NCBI GenBank assembly: GCA_001563995.1
Contig: LKMV01000015.1
Span: 1 to 14,986, forward strand
Reading direction: 5' to 3'
DNA length: 14,986 nucleotides
Source: Nanohaloarchaea archaeon PL-Br10_U2g16
GTDB taxonomy: Archaea; Nanohalarchaeota; Nanosalinia; Nanosalinales; Nanosalinaceae
Of this stretch, positions 11,940 to 14,986 are shown one piece after another (the first letter of the stretch is position 1; every line of letters starts with the position of its first letter). Both the position numbers and the translations under genes were made by a program. The notes below the pieces were generated by a model, which was given only the letters and a program-made list of their open reading frames with translations, was not told where the DNA came from and made no database searches.

Positions 11940-12623
11940 CTATCCTCCGAACTCAAACTCTCCTGATGTAACTGAGTAAACTTTACCTTCCAAAATAAGC
12001 CTATCCGTATCCGGCAGAATCTGTATATTTCCTGAGAAAGATTTTATCTCTATTTCACGTTTTTCATCTATATCCGTGCTTACAGTATCTGCATCTATCC
12101 GTCCGGTGACGTTGGAGTAAGTTAGATCCATTTTTTCAGTTTCATAGATGTATATCTCTTCGAGCTCCTGTGTATGTCCGATATTTGAGGAGCCTGTAAT
12201 ATTAACGCCGGTAGTAGTTATGTTTGCTGCGGTTCCGTCGATAGAACTGTTTTGACCAGGACTAACCCTGCCGTTAAATCCTTCTATCTGTATTAAGTTA
12301 TCAGAGCTAACCTCTTGATTGGATAGTTGAAGACTGTATATCTCCGGCGAATAGATATCTGCGGAGTTAACCTCTATAGGCTTACCGGATAAATCCTCCA
12401 CGGTTAGGTTGGCTGTAAAGTTGTTCTCCGGCTCAGGCTGTGAGGAAAAGTAGTTTCTAATCCTGTCTAATATTCCGCCTGAGGAGAACCCATCCCTATC
12501 AGTATCGAACTCAGGTGGTTCAGCATCTATGTCTTCAGAAGCTCCTCCTGAAGAGACCACAGCTACTGCTGTTAGAACCGTAAAAACCGCCGCTAGAATC
12601 TTTCCATTCAGAATTTTAACCAC
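11940..12623 (-). CDS. Secreted/anchored beta-rich protein of unknown function
   Basis: 227 residues. The N-terminus KILNGKILAAVFTVLTAVAVVSSGGAS is a signal peptide or anchor with a plausible cut after the Ser/Gly/Ala stretch. An acidic linker (EDIDAEPPEFDTDRDGF) and a short helix follow. From about residue 68 to the end the sequence alternates polar and hydrophobic residues with many Asn-x-Ser/Thr sequons (NFT, NLT, NSS, NIT), suggesting an extracellular, glycosylated beta-helix or beta-sandwich. I do not recognise the family. The start is GTG at 12623, the first codon of an AGGTGG run; no ATG fits in frame nearby. It lies 13 nt after the three-helix membrane protein and 2 nt before the methyltransferase gene. 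Confidence 0.78.
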   Translation of the reverse strand: MVKILNGKILAAVFTVLTAVAVVSSGGASEDIDAEPPEFDTDRDGFSSGGILDRIRNYFSSQPEPENNFTANLTVEDLSGKPIEVNSADIYSPEIYSLQLSNQEVSSDNLIQIEGFNGRVSPGQNSSIDGTAANITTTGVNITGSSNIGHTQELEEIYIYETEKMDLTYSNVTGRIDADTVSTDIDEKREIEIKSFSGNIQILPDTDRLILEGKVYSVTSGEFEFGG

Positions 12624-12636
12624 CTATCTTAGATAC

Positions 12637-13212
12637 TCAGTCGTCATTTTTATCATCACCGTTTTCTTCCTTCATTACCTTGTCTAATACAACTTCTTTT
12701 GTCTCATTACCGGAAGGGTTTTTTTCATCTGAACTAGAGTCAGAGTCCTTCTTTTTATCTTTTTGCTTATTAGCATTAACTGTATCTGGAGAGTAATCTT
12801 TTCTGTTGTTAAAAAGGTTTTTTACCCATTTAATCCGCTTTCGCAGATTTAATTTTGTTCCTATTCCGGATATTCCTGTTAAAAAACCCTTTATGGTTTT
12901 ATATATTAGTTTTGCTATTTCATATGGAATAAGCACAATCCTTTCAGCTGTCTTGAAAGCTGTTGAAATAAATACAAAGGCTAGGTAAAGTGAGGCGCCA
13001 AGCAAAGAGTAGAAAAGTATGTTATTTAACTCAAAAGGCAGTCCTATGGTATAGACTAGAACTACATAATATATTCCTGAAAGAACGGATATTAATGCTG
13101 TCTGCATAACTATCTTCATCACCTTGTAAGCCACTACAAAAACGGCTATAATTAGAGCTAGAAGTATGACTGTCGAATAAGGCTCCGGTATCTGTGATAT
13201 TATTGGTATCAT
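12637..13212 (-). CDS. Three-helix membrane protein with charged cytoplasmic tail
   Basis: 191 residues. Hydrophobic segments lie at about 12-35, 37-59 and 64-88, followed by an amphipathic stretch (AERIVLIPYEIAKLIYKTIKGFL) and a Lys/Arg-rich patch (LNLRKRIKWVKNLFNNRK). The last 50 residues are a disordered Lys/Ser/Asp/Glu tail. The basic patch after the third helix places the tail inside the cell by the positive-inside rule. The family is not recognised. Its ATG overlaps the stop of the upstream surface protein gene (ATGA), implying coupled translation, and the pair may form one envelope complex. Confidence 0.8.
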   Translation of the reverse strand: MIPIISQIPEPYSTVILLALIIAVFVVAYKVMKIVMQTALISVLSGIYYVVLVYTIGLPFELNNILFYSLLGASLYLAFVFISTAFKTAERIVLIPYEIAKLIYKTIKGFLTGISGIGTKLNLRKRIKWVKNLFNNRKDYSPDTVNANKQKDKKKDSDSSSDEKNPSGNETKEVVLDKVMKEENGDDKNDD

Positions 13213-14986
13213 TTTCCTAATACATTGTAGAGAGGATCTCCTTCCTCAGGCTGTACACTTGTTCCTATTACAAACATTATAAGAATTATTACTAATAAAA
13301 CAGCAATTAAAGGTAACAGTCCTAGACCTTCATTATCTTCTTCCCCAAACTCTCCTCCGTCATCAAACCCTCCTCCGTTTCCTCCGGCACCACCGTTCTG
13401 ATTCTGGGAAGCAGATATATCATTCTCTATCTCTTCTAAAGATGAAGTCACCGAATCATATTTATCTTTAGCTTCCTGGTAATTCTCCTGGTTATACATT
13501 GTCTCAATATCGGTAATTTCAGCAGATAGTGTACTTAGCTGAGTCTGTATCTGATCTGATTCGGCCTGATCTTCAAGATCTGATCTTTGATCTCTTAAGT
13601 TCTCTGCTTCTTGTGCTAGATCAGGGATAGTTTCTAAATCTACGTCTATATCTTCTTCATGGCTCTGATCACCATTAACTCCTTCAAGTGATATACTACC
13701 CGAACTATCAGGACTTGAGAATGTTATTTCTACCGAATCGGTCTCTCCCGGAGCTAGGGAATCAGATTCTAGAGACGTGCTGAAGCTAATGGTTGAAATA
13801 CTGAACTCTTCAACAGTTAGATCTCCGGTATTTTCTACATCAGCATCTACAGTCTGGTCAGAACCTTCAGGTATTACGCCTAGATCAATATCATCAACGT
13901 TAAATGAAAGATCTGTGGATTCAACTGAAGACTCAAGCGTTGTAGGCACATCCAGATCTCCGAAGGTTATATTTCCTTCATAACTACCTTCAAGTGCATC
14001 AGAGTAAGTTATATTGAAATCAAAAGTATTATTCTCGGAGTTTATAGTTACAGCTTCAGGATCTACAGAAACATAATCTGATATATTTCCTGAAGACTCC
14101 GGAGTTAAAGTTTCTTCATGGTCAAGAGGACCAAGGTAGTTCAAAGTGGCGTCGTGGGTGACTTGATCGTCTTCATCATCTATCTCAGCATCAAAATCTC
14201 CTGTGACACAGTAATCTCCTTCTCTGTAGTCACAGAATGGAGAATCTATACTGACATCTAGTGATTCTTCATGGGTAGATGAGTTGTCTGATAGCAAAAT
14301 TTCTCCTTCATAGTCATCTACATGGCTAATATTGAAAGAAATATCGATTTCAGAGCTTTCATCCTGCTCCAATGAGATGGTCGAGCCGTTATTTACTTCT
14401 GTAAAGTTCTGTATTTCTTCGGAAGGCTCTGCTGTGATATTTCCAGCGCCTAAATCTGTCAGATTAAAACTCTCTGTGTAGTTATCTTGTCTTTCCACAA
14501 ATAAAGTTATTTCATCTGTGCTGATATCAAAAGTATTATTTACATCAGCAATCGAAAACCCGTTACTCTCCCTATCATTTATTTCAGAGTCTCCGAACGG
14601 ATTCTCCACATAAATTTCCCTGTAGTAATCCCCTTCATTATCGAAGCCAAAATCCACTTCATTGGTAAAATCACCGGAATCATAACTCATATCAGATACA
14701 TTGAATGAGTCGAATACGCCTCCTGTTTCATTAATGATTTCAACAGTTCCTGTAAGCCTGTCCTGTTCAATAGGACTGTTTGAAAAGGGCTTTAAGGCTT
14801 CAAATTTAACTTCATAGCTTGGCGGATTCACAGTTGAACCGCTGCTTAAGTCTCTAACTTTGAAATCTCTATATGAAATATTTTCATATAAATTAGTAGT
14901 TAAATTTTCATTTGAGACTTCAAAGTTGGCTCTTAATGTTGAGTTATACTTTGTAGTATTTATCTCATCAGGCATTTCGGCTTTGC
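13209..14986 (-). CDS. Large glycosylation-rich surface protein, C-terminally membrane-anchored (5' partial)
   Basis: The frame stays open to the window edge. The first Met (14975) has no signal peptide, so the true start lies outside. Counting from that Met there are 588 residues. About 1-440 form several beta-sandwich, Ig/CARDB-like repeats rich in Asn-x-Ser/Thr sequons, with one close Cys pair (FCDYREGDYC). A module near 355-440 (VDDIDLGVIPEGSDQTVDADVENTGDL) resembles ASH/HYDIN-type domains. A coiled coil covers about 450-520. A Gly-rich linker (525-549) is followed by a transmembrane helix (about 552-573) and a short inner tail. This is a typical archaeal cell-surface stalk protein. It overlaps the next gene by 4 nt. 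Confidence 0.85.
   Translation of the reverse strand, partial: KAEMPDEINTTKYNSTLRANFEVSNENLTTNLYENISYRDFKVRDLSSGSTVNPPSYEVKFEALKPFSNSPIEQDRLTGTVEIINETGGVFDSFNVSDMSYDSGDFTNEVDFGFDNEGDYYREIYVENPFGDSEINDRESNGFSIADVNNTFDISTDEITLFVERQDNYTESFNLTDLGAGNITAEPSEEIQNFTEVNNGSTISLEQDESSEIDISFNISHVDDYEGEILLSDNSSTHEESLDVSIDSPFCDYREGDYCVTGDFDAEIDDEDDQVTHDATLNYLGPLDHEETLTPESSGNISDYVSVDPEAVTINSENNTFDFNITYSDALEGSYEGNITFGDLDVPTTLESSVESTDLSFNVDDIDLGVIPEGSDQTVDADVENTGDLTVEEFSISTISFSTSLESDSLAPGETDSVEITFSSPDSSGSISLEGVNGDQSHEEDIDVDLETIPDLAQEAENLRDQRSDLEDQAESDQIQTQLSTLSAEITDIETMYNQENYQEAKDKYDSVTSSLEEIENDISASQNQNGGAGGNGGGFDDGGEFGEEDNEGLGLLPLIAVLLVIILIMFVIGTSVQPEEGDPLYNVLGK

Noticed and set aside
12806..12988. 60-residue + strand frame
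   Set aside because: It is entirely antisense to the three-helix membrane protein and reflects its hydrophobic codons.
13777..13983. 68-residue + strand frame
   Set aside because: It is antisense to the surface protein, Ser-rich because of the complementary acidic codons, and has no start signals.

Overview
The window looks like chromosome from a low-GC, salt-adapted archaeon, most likely of the Nanohaloarchaeota/DPANN type. Proteins are strongly acidic (Asp/Glu-rich). Arg is mostly AGA/AGG and Ile often ATA. Many genes have a TATA-like element about 25-30 nt before the start codon and no leader. A tRNA carries an archaeal-type anticodon-loop intron. There is a HalX-like response regulator and a PAN-like AAA ATPase. 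The lineage is inferred from style, not from a marker gene tree.

Left end (1-560): a probable protein C-terminus on the + strand runs out at 93. About 300 nt of non-coding DNA follows, packed with short perfect hairpins and two tRNA 3'-end fragments on the - strand. After that comes a complete intron-containing tRNA-Gly(GCC). The fragments and the tRNA start roughly every 130 nt, and parts of the tRNA and its intron recur in the hairpin region.

555-2900: a UbiA-type prenyltransferase (-) is divergent from a thioredoxin-reductase-like flavoprotein (+). An unrecognised 136-residue protein follows.

2968-6172: a signalling patch. It holds a REC-HisKA-HATPase hybrid kinase, two very small zinc-binding proteins (the 43-residue one on the - strand is easy to miss), a winged-helix/REC/HalX-like regulator, and a second soluble histidine kinase convergent with that regulator. 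Neither kinase has a visible membrane or PAS sensor domain, so input probably comes through partner proteins or through the REC domain.

6282-7805: a PAN/Rpt-like AAA ATPase with an unusual lysine-rich N-terminus, a shortened second region of homology and a C-terminal Met-Phe-Ala resembling the HbYX proteasome-docking motif. A small amphi-Trp-like protein follows.

7821-14986: a tightly packed seven-gene - strand run, transcribed right to left. It contains a large glycosylation-rich surface protein (5' end outside the window), a three-helix membrane protein, a secreted beta-rich protein, a SpoU/TrmJ-type RNA methyltransferase, GatA, GatB and a nucleotidyltransferase. Several genes overlap or nearly touch, so cell-envelope and tRNA-charging/modification genes appear to share a transcript, although gatA also has its own TATA-like element.
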